64,000 nucleotides of DNA from Arthrobacter sp. AZCC_0090 (GTDB lineage Bacteria; Actinomycetota; Actinomycetes; Actinomycetales; Micrococcaceae). A program made the translations under genes and the position numbers. The stretch lies in the NCBI RefSeq assembly GCF_014207375.1, contig NZ_JACHEE010000003.1, forward strand, positions 248,001-312,000, given 5' to 3'. Under the pieces are notes generated by a model. It did not search any database, was not told where the DNA came from, and saw only the letters and a program-made list of their open reading frames with translations. The stretch's first letter is position 1. Each line of letters opens with the position of its first letter. This document shows positions 20,238 through 29,951 of this stretch, one piece after another.

Positions 20238-22019
20238 ATGATTGGTATTCCTGTGCGATTGAAGACTGCAGTTTCGCTGGTGCTGCTTGGCCTGCTGACA
20301 CTGTTGGCCGGCATTGGCCAGCTGACCTTTTGGGCTCCGGCCGAGACCGTGACCGCGTCCGCCCCTAGCGACGCCAAAGCCGCTCCGCTGACGGTGATCA
20401 ACCAAAACGTGCTGGCCCACAAGGGGGGTCCCACGAAGATCAGCATCAAGGGCGATGGCAACTTTGTCCTGGCTGTTGGCCGTCCGGATGACGTCGATGC
20501 CTGGGTGGGCAAGACCGCGCATAACAGCGTCACCGGTGTGTCCGAGGACGGCAAGTCCCTCCAGGTTGCCGGCACCGACGGCGAAGCGACCGCTCCGTCT
20601 CCGGCCGGATCGGACCTGTGGGCGGAAACGGAAAACGCCAATGGCCAGCTGGACTACACCTTTACGCCGCCTGCCAGTGGTAACTGGTCGCTCCTCCTGG
20701 CGAGCGACGGAACCAAGCCGGCGCCGTCGTCGGTCTCCGTGACGTTCCCGAACGATGCGACGATGCCGTGGGCCGTCCCGCTCATCGTCATTGGCGCGAT
20801 CCTCCTCGTCGCGGGTGCGGCGCTGCCGTTCGTCAACAAGTTCACCAGAGGCCGGGGCAAGGGCGTTGGCCCAAGCGATCCCTCGGGCGGCGAGAACGCT
20901 GACGAGAACACGGAAGCCGATAAGGGCACCACGGACCAGGGCGCCACGGACGAGGACATTGCTGGCGACACCAAGAAGAGCACGGGCAGCGGTCCTGCGC
21001 TCCGTGTCTCGGTGGTGGCTGCGGCTGTGGCGGCAGCCCTCGTTGGTGGCACTGCCGCAGGTGCCCAGGCGAGCGAGACTCCTTCTCCCTCAGGATCCCC
21101 GACGGCGAGCCCGTCAGGGATCTCGGGAGCCCCCGCCGTGCCTGTCCTGGTGGACACGCAACTCAAGCGGATCCTGGAACAGGTCGCCAGCGCCGTTGCC
21201 GCCGGAGACGCCGCACGTGATGCCGCCAAGCTCGCTCCGCGGGTTGACGGCGCGGAGCTGCAGGTTCGAACCCAGAACTACAAGATCCGGTCCCAGGTTG
21301 CAACGCACGAGGCGCGGATGCCCGTCCGGTCCAGCAAGTTGCTCGGCAGCGTCATTACCAACCAGCGCACATGGCCGCGCACGGTAATCGCGGTGACGCA
21401 GGGCGATGGCAACGTAGTTCCCCAGGTCCTGACTCTTGTGCAGGCTTCACCACGCGAAAACTACAAGCTGAAGAGCGCCTCCCCGCTTCAGCCTGGAACG
21501 TCCTTCCCAGCGATTCCCTTGGGCGGAACCCAACAACTGGCGGCCGGGGACAAGTCAGGGCTGCAGTACAGCGGGACGGAGGCGCTGGCTGCCCTGGGCG
21601 ATCGTTTGACCAAGGCGGACTCCACGTTTAAGGACAAGTTGGTCGAGGGAACCAATTCGCCTTACATTGCGGACGTCCTGGACTACCAGGCCAGCACCGT
21701 GAAGTCCGGCGCCAATGGAACCTTCACCTTCACCCACACTCCCACTCCGGCGGACACGGCGGTGTTCCGGACGTCCGACGGCGGCGCTGTGGTTGTCGGA
21801 AAGCTGGACTTTGATTTCACCAGCAAGCCCAAGGCGGATGGAGACACGTTGACGGTGGACAAAGCTGCTGCCGTGCTCGCCGGCGGGGATTCGACGAAAG
21901 TGGGCCTTGTCCAGACCTTCGCGGAGTCAGTAGCCGTGTATATTCCGCCGGCCGGTTCGACTGCTCCGATGAAGCTCGTTGCCGCCGTTCGCGGTCTGGT
22001 GGGAGCCAGCTTCAAGTAG
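20238..22019 (+). CDS. Large membrane-anchored protein of unknown function
   Basis: The 593-aa protein has an N-terminal signal-anchor helix (about 8-28). An external beta-rich domain follows to about 170 ('PPASGNWSLLLASDG'), then a second helix (174-195). A Thr/Glu/Asp-rich cytoplasmic linker and an Ala-rich helix resembling a second signal peptide (about 255-280) precede a 300-residue external C-terminal domain. No enzyme motif is recognised. The ATG is preceded by a weak site. It lies just before the YbbN-like gene with 36 bases between. Homologues are expected in Micrococcaceae but I cannot name the family. Confidence 0.75.
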   Translation: MIGIPVRLKTAVSLVLLGLLTLLAGIGQLTFWAPAETVTASAPSDAKAAPLTVINQNVLAHKGGPTKISIKGDGNFVLAVGRPDDVDAWVGKTAHNSVTGVSEDGKSLQVAGTDGEATAPSPAGSDLWAETENANGQLDYTFTPPASGNWSLLLASDGTKPAPSSVSVTFPNDATMPWAVPLIVIGAILLVAGAALPFVNKFTRGRGKGVGPSDPSGGENADENTEADKGTTDQGATDEDIAGDTKKSTGSGPALRVSVVAAAVAAALVGGTAAGAQASETPSPSGSPTASPSGISGAPAVPVLVDTQLKRILEQVASAVAAGDAARDAAKLAPRVDGAELQVRTQNYKIRSQVATHEARMPVRSSKLLGSVITNQRTWPRTVIAVTQGDGNVVPQVLTLVQASPRENYKLKSASPLQPGTSFPAIPLGGTQQLAAGDKSGLQYSGTEALAALGDRLTKADSTFKDKLVEGTNSPYIADVLDYQASTVKSGANGTFTFTHTPTPADTAVFRTSDGGAVVVGKLDFDFTSKPKADGDTLTVDKAAAVLAGGDSTKVGLVQTFAESVAVYIPPAGSTAPMKLVAAVRGLVGASFK

Positions 22020-22055
22020 GAAAATGCTGTTGGCGCAGCGGCTAGAGTGGACGAT

Positions 22056-23012
22056 ATGAGTTCGCCAGGATCCCGTCCCGTCTCTCCAGCCGCTGCCAGC
22101 CAGCTCAACCTTCGCGGCGCCGTCGACCTCTCTGCGTTGCGGCGCCCAGCGCCGTCGGCATCGAGCGGTGTTCCGGCTGCCCCCGGCGGAAGCAGCCAGC
22201 CGCTGCGGGTAGACGCCACCGAGGCCAATTTCCAGGACCTCGTTCAGCTGTCCGCGCAGATTCCCGTCCTTTTTCTCTTGTGGTCCAACCGCTCCCTGGA
22301 ATCCTCGAGCCTGTTGCAGATCCTCGAGGGGGTTGTCGAAAGCTACGCGGGCAAAGTGGTGCTGGCCGCCGCGGACGTTGACGCGTTCCCGCAGCTTGCC
22401 CAGGCATTCCAGGTCCAAGCCATCCCCACCGCCGTCGCAGTGTTGAAGGGCCAGCCGGTGCCGCTCTTCGAAGGGCCGGCGTCGGACCAGGAAATCCGCA
22501 CCCTCATCGACGAACTCCTCAAGGTGGCAGAAGCCAACGGAGTGACAGGCAGCATCGGTGCAGGCGCTCCTGATGCGGAAGCCCCGCCGTTGCCGCCCTT
22601 GCACCAAGCGGCCTTCGACGCCATTGAGGCCGGGGACTACGCCGCCGCCGCGGTCGCTTACCGCCAAGCGCTTGCCGAGAAGCCAGCTGACGCGGAAGCT
22701 AAGGCCGGACTTGCGCAGGTGGAACTGATGGGCCGGCTCGAGTCTTTGACCGCAGCGGAAGCCGATGCCCTGCGCCATCGGGCAGCGGAAGAACCGGACA
22801 ACATCGAAGTGCAGCTCAGCGTGGCGGACCTGGACATCTCCGGCGGCCATATCGAGGACGCGTTCAACCGCATCATCGTTTTCATCGGCCGCAACTTCGG
22901 GCCCGAGCGCGAAACGGCGCGCGTACGGTTGCTGGAACTGTTCAACGTTGTCGGCATTTCGGACGAACGTGTGGCCAAGGCCCGGCAAGGTCTCGCGCGG
23001 GTCCTTTTCTGA
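22056..23012 (+). CDS. YbbN-like thioredoxin-fold/TPR co-chaperone lacking the CxxC site
   Basis: The 318-aa product has a thioredoxin fold (about 50-165; 'VLFLLWSNRSLESSSLLQ', 'QAIPTAVAVLKGQ' with the cis-Pro) followed by TPR-like helices (about 185-310; 'AIEAGDYAAAAVAYRQALAEKP'). The active-site CxxC is replaced by Ser-Asn-Arg-Ser, so redox activity is excluded; YbbN-type proteins act as chaperone partners. ATG 22056 is preferred over GTG 22047. Its TGA overlaps the next ATG (ATGA-type coupling). Confidence 0.85.
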   Translation: MSSPGSRPVSPAAASQLNLRGAVDLSALRRPAPSASSGVPAAPGGSSQPLRVDATEANFQDLVQLSAQIPVLFLLWSNRSLESSSLLQILEGVVESYAGKVVLAAADVDAFPQLAQAFQVQAIPTAVAVLKGQPVPLFEGPASDQEIRTLIDELLKVAEANGVTGSIGAGAPDAEAPPLPPLHQAAFDAIEAGDYAAAAVAYRQALAEKPADAEAKAGLAQVELMGRLESLTAAEADALRHRAAEEPDNIEVQLSVADLDISGGHIEDAFNRIIVFIGRNFGPERETARVRLLELFNVVGISDERVAKARQGLARVLF

Positions 23013-24115
23013 TGACGCAGCCGGCTCTGTTCAGCCCGCTTCAGTTACGCTCCCTGACCTTGCCGCATCGAGGCTGGGTGTCACCGATGTGCCAGTACAG
23101 CTGCTCGCCCGACGGCGACGGCGGCGTGCCGAACGACTGGCACCTTGTACACCTTGGAGCGTTTGCCACTGGAGGCGCGGCCCTCATCCTCACCGAGGCG
23201 GCAGCCGTCAGTCCCGAGGGACGGATCAGCCCGCGGGACGCCGGGCTGTATACGGAAGGGCAGGCGGGCGCTTGGGAGCGGATCGTGGACTTCGTCCACC
23301 GCAATAGCGCTATAGGCGGCAAGATCGGCGCCCAGCTGGCACACGCCGGGCGCAAGGCTTCGACCTACTGGCCGTTTGCCGAACAACACGGATCCGTAGC
23401 GGAAGCCGACGGCGGGTGGCTGGCCCGGGGTCCCGGGTCTGAACCATTTGCCGGGCTTGCCGCCCCTGCTGCCATGGGTGAGACGGACATCCAGGAAGTG
23501 ATTTCCGATTTCGCGGCAGCAGCCTCACGGGCCGTGGACGCGGGTTTCGACACGGTCGAGATCCACGGCGCGCATGGCTACCTCCTGCATGAGTTCCAAA
23601 GCCCCTTGATCAACAAACGCGATGATTCCTGGGGAGGCAGTGAGGCGGGCCGGAATCGCCTGACTCTCGCGGTTATCGATGCCGTCCGTGCAGCCATCCC
23701 CGACTCCATGCCATTGTTGTTGCGGATCTCCGCGAGCGATTGGGCCGAGGGCGGCGTGGACATTGAAGCCTCCGTGCGGCTCGCGCGGGAGGCGTCCGAG
23801 CACGGTGTGGACTTGGTGGACGTCTCTAGCGGTGGCGCCGTGGCCCACCAGCGGATCAAGGCCGGCCCTGGCTATCAGACGGGATTCTCTGAGCAGATCC
23901 GGCGCGAGGCAGGAGTCCCTACTGGGGCTGTCGGCTTCCTGACCTCCCCTGGACAGGCCGAACACACAGTGGCTACCGGCCAAGCAGACGGCGTTTTCAT
24001 GGCCCGCGCTGCCCTCCGCGATCCGCACTGGTGGCTTCGCGCAGCTTTTGAACTCGGATTCGCCTTGGAATGGGCGCCGCAGTACCAACGCGCGGTTCCA
24101 CGCCACAGCTTCTGA
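23012..24115 (+). CDS. NADH:flavin oxidoreductase, old yellow enzyme family (YqjM-like)
   Basis: The 367-aa TIM-barrel FMN enzyme has VSPMCQYSC at the N-terminus, with the Cys typical of the YqjM class, 'AQLAHAGRKAS', the substrate His pair region 'VEIHGAHGYLLHEFQSP', and 'DSWGGS' for FMN contact. It reduces activated alkenes with NAD(P)H. The ATG overlaps the YbbN-like stop, although no functional link is obvious. Confidence 0.92.
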   Translation: MTQPALFSPLQLRSLTLPHRGWVSPMCQYSCSPDGDGGVPNDWHLVHLGAFATGGAALILTEAAAVSPEGRISPRDAGLYTEGQAGAWERIVDFVHRNSAIGGKIGAQLAHAGRKASTYWPFAEQHGSVAEADGGWLARGPGSEPFAGLAAPAAMGETDIQEVISDFAAAASRAVDAGFDTVEIHGAHGYLLHEFQSPLINKRDDSWGGSEAGRNRLTLAVIDAVRAAIPDSMPLLLRISASDWAEGGVDIEASVRLAREASEHGVDLVDVSSGGAVAHQRIKAGPGYQTGFSEQIRREAGVPTGAVGFLTSPGQAEHTVATGQADGVFMARAALRDPHWWLRAAFELGFALEWAPQYQRAVPRHSF

Positions 24116-24120
24116 GGCCC

Positions 24121-24163
24121 AGTCTTTGGAGATCTAGTCTTTGGAGATCTAGTCCTTTGGGAT
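24121..24163. repeat. 15-bp tandem repeat after the flavin oxidoreductase gene
   Basis: AGTCTTTGGAGATCT occurs twice in a row (24121-24135, 24136-24150), followed by a degenerate third copy beginning AGTCCTTTGGGAT. It fills the gap before the ABC genes. No function is evident. Confidence 0.8.
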
Positions 24164-24242
24164 GAGGCAGCTCCGGAAGGACGGTCCGGAGTTCCCCCTC
24201 AGGGACGACCCCCGGGAGCCTCGCCGGGACTAGGCTGGCTGC

Positions 24243-25034
24243 ATGAGTGTCCAGCTTCCCGATTCCTCTCCCACTGTCCCGGTGCCTGCACTTGCGCTTC
24301 GTGGACTGGCCAAACGCTTCGGCGGAAAGATTGCCGTCGACGGCATCAGCCTGGACGTGCCCGCTGGCTCGTTCTACGGGGTGGTCGGGCCCAACGGCGC
24401 GGGCAAGACGACCACGTTGTCCATGGCAACAGGGCTTCTGAGGCCGGATTTTGGTGCTGCCTTCATTCACGGCGTCGACGTATGGGCGAAGCCCCTGCAA
24501 GCCAAGAAGCTGATGGGGATATTGCCTGACGGTGTGAGGCTCTTCGACAGATTGACCGGCGAACAGTTGGTCACGTATGCCGGCTTGCTTCGTGGGATGG
24601 ACAGGGAAGTCGTCGCACAGAGGGTTGGCGAACTGCTTGAGGCATTGGATCTCAGCGGCGACGCGGGCACCCTCGTGGTGGACTATTCCGCAGGCATGAC
24701 AAAGAAAATTGCGTTGGCCTCGGCGCTCATCCATGCGCCAAGGCTCTTGGTGCTTGACGAGCCCTTTGAATCGGTGGATCCGATTTCAGCAGCCAACATC
24801 AGGGGAATCCTGGACAATTATGTGTCCTCTGGAGGAACCGTAATCGTCTCAAGCCACGTCATGGACCTGGTTCAGCGCATGTGCGACCACGTGGCCGTGG
24901 TAGCGGCGGGCAGGGTCCTGGCTGCCGGAACCGTGGATGAAGTCCGCGGTGGCGCCACGCTTGAGGACCGCTTTGTGCAGTTGGTGGGCGGCGGAAACCG
25001 GACGGGGGGCCTGGAATGGTTGCGCACCTTCTGA
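24243..25034 (+). CDS. ABC transporter ATP-binding protein
   Basis: The 263-aa ATPase has Walker A GPNGAGKT (49-56), a divergent signature YSAGM in place of LSGGQ, and Walker B LLVLDEPFES followed by the D-loop region. A switch His lies in 'VIVSSHVMD'. Its C-terminus overlaps the permease gene by 19 bases, so the two form one exporter. Members of this group move drugs, antibiotics or lipids out of the cell; the substrate is unknown. Confidence 0.92.
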   Translation: MSVQLPDSSPTVPVPALALRGLAKRFGGKIAVDGISLDVPAGSFYGVVGPNGAGKTTTLSMATGLLRPDFGAAFIHGVDVWAKPLQAKKLMGILPDGVRLFDRLTGEQLVTYAGLLRGMDREVVAQRVGELLEALDLSGDAGTLVVDYSAGMTKKIALASALIHAPRLLVLDEPFESVDPISAANIRGILDNYVSSGGTVIVSSHVMDLVQRMCDHVAVVAAGRVLAAGTVDEVRGGATLEDRFVQLVGGGNRTGGLEWLRTF

Positions 25035-26587
25035 GCCTGAAGTGGCGGCTCCTGCTGAACGGTTTCCGGCGCAGTCCGGGGCAGATCGTGGGCATTGCGA
25101 TCGGTGGGCTTTACGCTTTGGGAGTCGTGGCGACCCTCATGGTCGTCCTTGTTGCCTTGCGGTGGGCCGACATCGAGACCGCCCACACCGCCGTCGTCCT
25201 CGGCGGCGCCGCTGCGACCCTGGGCTGGGCGGTGGTGCCGCTTGTGGCTTCGGCGGCGGACATGACACTTGACCCATCCCGCTTCACGACGTCGGCGATT
25301 CCCATGCGCCAACTGCTGGCTGGCCTTGCACTCGCCGGTTTCATCGGGCTTCCGGGCCTGTCTACCCTGGCGGTGGCGTTGTTCACGGCGGCAACGTGGT
25401 GGCGCAGTGTGCCTGCCGTGGCCGGTGCCCTGGTGGGCGCCGTGCTGGGCGTACTCAGCTGTGTGGTGCTGTCGAAAGTGGTGACGACCGCGACAGCCAG
25501 CCTTCCTGCCTCCCGTCGCTTCAAGGATGCGAGCAGCATCGTGGTCTTTGTGCCGCTTGTGCTGATGGGGCCGATTGTGGCTGGCGTAGTAGGGGGAGTG
25601 TCCAGTTCCACCGACTATCTCCCCGAACTCGCCCGGACGGTCTCTTGGACTCCGCTCGGAGCGCCGTGGGCTCTTGGCGGGGATCTGGCGTCGGGAAACG
25701 TCGGGGCCGCTCTCCTTAAGGCGCTCATCTCTTTAGCCACTCTCCTCGCGTTGTTTGCATGTTGGAATGCACTGCTCAGGCGGGCGCTGGTCACTCCGCC
25801 ATACTCCGGCGGATCAGGAAAACGTGGCGGAAAACTTGGCTTGTTCGGACTTCTGCCGGCAACCCCTACCGGTGCTGTGGCGGCACGCTCACTGACCTAC
25901 TGGCACCGTGATCCGCGCTATGCAGCCGCGCTGATTGTGGTGCCCTTGTTGCCCGTGATCTTCCTGTTCCAGTCCGGGCAGTCCGGAGGCTACTCCAGGC
26001 TGATGATCCTCGGGCCCCTCACTGCTTTTGTCCTCTCCTGGTCCATTGCCGCCGATGTTTCCTACGACAACACCGCGTTTGCCCTGCATCTGGCCACCGG
26101 GGTTCGCGGCATCCACGACCGGCTTGGCCGGGCCCTCGCTTGCCTGGCGTTCGCGCTCCCCGTGGTCCTGATCTTCGCTGTCGGACCCTTTTTCCTGACG
26201 GCAGATTGGGGCTGGCTGCCCGGTATTCTTGGGCTTTCCTTGGGCGTGCTGCTGACGGGACTGGGCTTGTCATCCATCGTCTCGGCGCGGTACACATCAA
26301 GCGTGCCGTTGCCCGGTGACAGCCCGTTCAAGAAGCCGCCGGGCAACGTTGCCCAGACGCTGGCCGTCCAGTTCGGAGGAATGGCGGTCCTGTTTGTCCT
26401 GCTCCTTCCGGAACTTACCCTCGTGGTTGTCCAGTCCGTCACGGGCGATCCGTCATGGGGGTGGATCAATTTGGCAATCGGCACGCTTCTTGGGGCTGTT
26501 CTCTTCGCGACGGGGGTCCGGATCGGCGGTCGATGGCTTGATCGGCGCGGGCCGGAGCTCTTCGCTCAGCTCAGCATCAACCGTTGA
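25016..26587 (+). CDS. ABC transporter permease (exporter type)
   Basis: This 523-aa protein has about 12 hydrophobic helices and no solute-binding or nucleotide motif. It starts with GTG inside the end of the ATPase gene (MVAHLLSLKWRLLLNGF). The layout resembles ABC-2-like permeases found in actinobacterial exporters. Together with the upstream ATPase it makes a complete two-gene system. The substrate cannot be inferred. Confidence 0.85.
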   Translation: MVAHLLSLKWRLLLNGFRRSPGQIVGIAIGGLYALGVVATLMVVLVALRWADIETAHTAVVLGGAAATLGWAVVPLVASAADMTLDPSRFTTSAIPMRQLLAGLALAGFIGLPGLSTLAVALFTAATWWRSVPAVAGALVGAVLGVLSCVVLSKVVTTATASLPASRRFKDASSIVVFVPLVLMGPIVAGVVGGVSSSTDYLPELARTVSWTPLGAPWALGGDLASGNVGAALLKALISLATLLALFACWNALLRRALVTPPYSGGSGKRGGKLGLFGLLPATPTGAVAARSLTYWHRDPRYAAALIVVPLLPVIFLFQSGQSGGYSRLMILGPLTAFVLSWSIAADVSYDNTAFALHLATGVRGIHDRLGRALACLAFALPVVLIFAVGPFFLTADWGWLPGILGLSLGVLLTGLGLSSIVSARYTSSVPLPGDSPFKKPPGNVAQTLAVQFGGMAVLFVLLLPELTLVVVQSVTGDPSWGWINLAIGTLLGAVLFATGVRIGGRWLDRRGPELFAQLSINR

Positions 26588-26602
26588 TTACTTTGAACAA
26601 CA

Positions 26603-26631
26603 ATGACAAGATATGGGACATGGGATAACCT
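26603..26631 (+). promoter_or_regulatory. Candidate nagB promoter
   Basis: ATGACA (26603-26608), 17 bases, then TAACCT (26626-26631), about 50 bases before nagB. A small inverted repeat, GGTC-GTG-GACC, lies directly before the start codon and loosely recalls the GGTC..GACC core of DasR/NagR-type GntR operators, though with a different spacing. Weak evidence. Confidence 0.25.
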
Positions 26632-26681
26632 GAACGTCGAACCAGTCGATCCGGGAATCTCAGCTAGAAAGGTCGTGGACC

Positions 26682-27464
26682 ATGGAAGTTGTCATCCTTC
26701 CGGGAAGCAAGCAGATCGGGGCGCTTGCCGCCGATGCCATCGAGTCGCTGCTTCGTCGAAAGCCGAACGCTGTCCTTGGCCTGGCCACAGGATCGTCCCC
26801 GCTCCCTGTCTACGACGAGCTTGCGCGCCGCTACCAGGAAAGGGGCCTCGACTTCAGCCAGGCACACGCCTTTGCCTTGGACGAATACGTAGGGCTCGAG
26901 CCTGGGCATCCGGAATCGTACCGTGAAGTCATCCGCCGCGAATTCACGGACAGGGTCAACATCGCCCCCGCCAATGTCCACAGTCCGGACGGTACCGCAG
27001 CGGACCTTCCTGCGGCCTGCCAGGCGTATGAGGACTCCATGCGGGCACTCGGCGGCGTTGACCTGCAGATTCTCGGCGTGGGGACCGACGGCCACATCGG
27101 GTTCAACGAGCCCGGCTCGTCGCTCGCCTCGCGGACCCGGATCAAGACGCTGATCGAGCAGACTCGCAAGGACAACGCCCGCTTTTTCAAGAGCATCGAC
27201 GACGTCCCGCACCACGTGGTCACGCAGGGGCTAGGAACCATCATGGACGCCCGGCATGTTGTCCTGATTGCTACAGGCGCGCAGAAAGCCCAGTCCGTCC
27301 GGGACTTTGTGGAGGGCCCCGTCGCAGCCATCTGTGCTGCATCGGTGCTGCAGATGCACCAGCACGCCACCATCCTGATTGATGAAGCGGCCGCTTCCTC
27401 GCTCAAGCTTGCCGACTACTACCGCCACACTTACGACAACAAGCCGAAGTGGCAGAGCATCTGA
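26682..27464 (+). CDS. nagB: Glucosamine-6-phosphate deaminase
   Basis: The 260-aa isomerase has the phosphate loop 'LGLATGSSPLPVY', the catalytic Asp67 in ALDEYVGL, and GVGTDGHIGFNEPGS with Asp136, His138 and Glu143. It turns glucosamine-6-phosphate into fructose-6-phosphate and ammonia. AGAAAGG lies before the ATG. It completes the GlcNAc route whose first enzyme, NagA, is encoded at 15478-16725 on the other strand. Confidence 0.95.
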   Translation: MEVVILPGSKQIGALAADAIESLLRRKPNAVLGLATGSSPLPVYDELARRYQERGLDFSQAHAFALDEYVGLEPGHPESYREVIRREFTDRVNIAPANVHSPDGTAADLPAACQAYEDSMRALGGVDLQILGVGTDGHIGFNEPGSSLASRTRIKTLIEQTRKDNARFFKSIDDVPHHVVTQGLGTIMDARHVVLIATGAQKAQSVRDFVEGPVAAICAASVLQMHQHATILIDEAAASSLKLADYYRHTYDNKPKWQSI

Positions 27465-27510
27465 TCGCCGTGCATCCGGCGCGGAAGCTACAGCGGCTAA
27501 GATGGATGGC

Positions 27511-27843
27511 ATGACGACGCTGCCTCCGGACCCATTCGAAAACGATCCCATGCGCGAGCTTTCCGGAGCCGGAACTTCCACTGCAACCATTGAGCGCGAG
27601 GAAGTGCGCCAGGAAGTGGAGCCCGGTGACCGGGAACGTTTTTCCCACTATGTCCGCAAGGAAAAGATCATGGAGTCCGCCATCACAGGCGAGCCCGTGA
27701 TTGCGCTGTGCGGCAAAGTATGGACTCCTGGCAGGGACCCGCAGAAGTTCCCGATCTGCCCGGAATGCAAAGAAATCTACGACGGACTCCGCCCTGGTAA
27801 CGACGGCGGAGACAAGGGCAGCGGCCCGGGCGGCTCCAAGTAG
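27511..27843 (+). CDS. DUF3039 protein
   Basis: The 110-aa acidic protein has 'RERFSHYVRKEKIMESAITGEPVIALCGKVW' and the Cys pair of 'FPICPECKEIYDGL', the recognisable DUF3039 core, probably a small zinc ribbon formed with the Cys of ALCGK. The start could also be ATG 27502. Members are near-universal in actinobacteria and often lie beside a helicase gene, as here. Function is unknown. Confidence 0.85.
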   Translation: MTTLPPDPFENDPMRELSGAGTSTATIEREEVRQEVEPGDRERFSHYVRKEKIMESAITGEPVIALCGKVWTPGRDPQKFPICPECKEIYDGLRPGNDGGDKGSGPGGSK

Positions 27844-28114
27844 CTAAGTCCCAGCAGTAAGCAATCCTTAGTAATTGGATATTTCCTAGTAGTAGGCGGG
27901 GGAGTGCCTTCTCCTGCCTGCTTGCTGCCCTGCGTGATCCGGCGGATCCGGAAAAGATTGGTGTTTTTGTGGTTATTTGGGTTTCGCTGGCTGCAGCGGC
28001 CTTGCTTGGAATCGTCGCTGCCTCGCGCAGCGGCCTGCATCGAGCTGCGCTTGGTGGCGAGTCGGGCAGATTGAATGCCGCGAGTCAGGCTGGCACCAAG
28101 CAGGTGGAATCTGC

Positions 28115-29893
28115 GTGACTGAAACACTCTTCGGCGGCCCGGCGCTGCCTCCTGCGTATCCGGAACGCGCAGCCTGGGGAACCGCCCCGAAACTGCGCGC
28201 CTGGCAGCAGGAAGCCCTGGACCTGTATCTGAACACCAACCCGCGCGATTTCCTCGCAGTGGCAACCCCGGGCGCTGGTAAGACCACTTTCGCTCTGCGG
28301 ATCGCTTCGACGCTCATTGACAACGGAACCGTCAACCGCGTGACGATCGTGGCTCCCACGGACCACTTGAAGCGCCAGTGGGCTGACGCCGCTGCCAGGG
28401 TGGGCATTGCCATTGACCCGAACTTCAAGAATTCCGACGGCCAGCACGGAAGGGGCTTTGTGGGCGTCGCGGTGACCTATGCGCAAGTGGCCAGTAAGCC
28501 GATGCTCCATCGCGCCAAGACCGAGGCCGCCCGCACGCTGGTCATTCTGGACGAAATCCACCACGGTGGAGAGGCATTGTCCTGGGGTGACGGATTGCGG
28601 GAAGCCTTCGATCCCGCGGCGAGGCGCCTGGCCCTCACGGGTACGCCGTTCCGCTCCGATACTTCGCCCATTCCTTTCGTCGAATATGCCGAAGACCGCG
28701 ACGGCATCCGCCGCTCGAAGGCGGACTACACCTACGGCTACGGCAACGCCTTGCGGGACCATGTCGTGCGCCCCGTGTTGTTCATGGCGTATTCGGGCCA
28801 GATGCGATGGCGTACCAGCGCCGGCGACGAAATGGCGGCCTCCCTCGGCGAAGCCGCCGTGACTAAGGACATCACCTCCCAAGCCTGGCGGACGGCGCTG
28901 AACGCTACTGGCGAATGGATCCCAGCGGTTCTTGCGGCCGCCGACAAGCGCCTCAGCGAGGTGCGCCGTACCGTGCCCGACGCCGGTGGCTTGGTGATTG
29001 CAACGGACCACGACGACGCCCGCGCGTACGCCGGCCAGCTCAAGAAGATCACGGGTCAGTCGCCCACGGTGATTTTGTCGGACGATTCCAAGGCTTCGCA
29101 CAAGATCGAGGAGTTCACCGCCAGCGACAAGCGCTGGATGGTTGCCGTCCGCATGGTGTCTGAAGGCGTCGACGTCCCGCGGCTTTCGGTCGGCGTCTAC
29201 GCGACGTCAACGTCCACGCCGCTGTTCTTCGCCCAAGCGGTGGGCCGCTTCGTTCGTGCACGCAAACGAGGTGAAACCGCATCGGTGTTCTTGCCCTCCG
29301 TGCCGCCCCTCATGGCCCTCGCCAACTCCATGGAGGCCGAGCGGGACCATGCCCTGGATCGGCCCGAGAAGGAGGATCCGGATGGTCTCTTCAACCCCGA
29401 AGAGAACTTGATGGCCGAGGCCAACCGCGAGGAGAAAGCTTCGGACTCCCTGGAAAAGGGCAAATTCGAAGCCCTCGATTCCCAGGCGTCCTTTGACCGG
29501 GTGCTGTTCGACGGCGGCGAGTTCGGTACGGGAGCAGACATCGGTTCCGAGGACGAGCTTGATTTCCTCGGAATTCCCGGCTTGCTCGACGCCGAACAGG
29601 TGGGCACTTTGCTCCGGCAGCGGCAGCACGATCAGCAGTCGCGGAAGAAGCGCCAATCGCCGTTGGCTGCTGCTGCGTCACCTGCGGTGCCGGACCACCG
29701 CATGCTGATGGATCTGCGCAACGAGCTTGCCAAGAACGTGGCGGCTTGGTCTGCCAGGACAGGCACCCCGCACGGCGTCGTCCACAACAAGTTGCGCGAG
29801 GTGTGCGGCGGGCCGGCCGTCGCGCAGGCGAACGAAGAGCAATTGCAGTCGCGGCTGCGCAAGCTTCAGGATTGGTTCATCGGGCGAAAGTAG
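28115..29893 (+). CDS. DEAD/DEAH-box (SF2) helicase
   Basis: The 592-aa protein starts at GTG 28115 with AGGTGG upstream. Motifs in order: Walker A TPGAGKT (51-57), DEIHH (146-150), LTGTPFRSD (motif III, about 177), then 'MVSEGVDVPRL' and QAVGRFVRA (motifs V and VI). After residue ~430 there is a charged linker and a C-terminal domain with 'TPHGVVHNKLREVCGGP'. The RecA pair resembles the type III restriction/UvrB-like branch. A partner nuclease is not encoded nearby; a DNA repair or RNA role is open. About 270 bases upstream hold no supported gene. Confidence 0.92.
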   Translation: MTETLFGGPALPPAYPERAAWGTAPKLRAWQQEALDLYLNTNPRDFLAVATPGAGKTTFALRIASTLIDNGTVNRVTIVAPTDHLKRQWADAAARVGIAIDPNFKNSDGQHGRGFVGVAVTYAQVASKPMLHRAKTEAARTLVILDEIHHGGEALSWGDGLREAFDPAARRLALTGTPFRSDTSPIPFVEYAEDRDGIRRSKADYTYGYGNALRDHVVRPVLFMAYSGQMRWRTSAGDEMAASLGEAAVTKDITSQAWRTALNATGEWIPAVLAAADKRLSEVRRTVPDAGGLVIATDHDDARAYAGQLKKITGQSPTVILSDDSKASHKIEEFTASDKRWMVAVRMVSEGVDVPRLSVGVYATSTSTPLFFAQAVGRFVRARKRGETASVFLPSVPPLMALANSMEAERDHALDRPEKEDPDGLFNPEENLMAEANREEKASDSLEKGKFEALDSQASFDRVLFDGGEFGTGADIGSEDELDFLGIPGLLDAEQVGTLLRQRQHDQQSRKKRQSPLAAAASPAVPDHRMLMDLRNELAKNVAAWSARTGTPHGVVHNKLREVCGGPAVAQANEEQLQSRLRKLQDWFIGRK

Positions 29894-29951
29894 AACCGCT
29901 TGGCTGCCCAGGCGGACTCGGGGCTGTGGGTTCTGAGCGTGCTCCGGCGGT

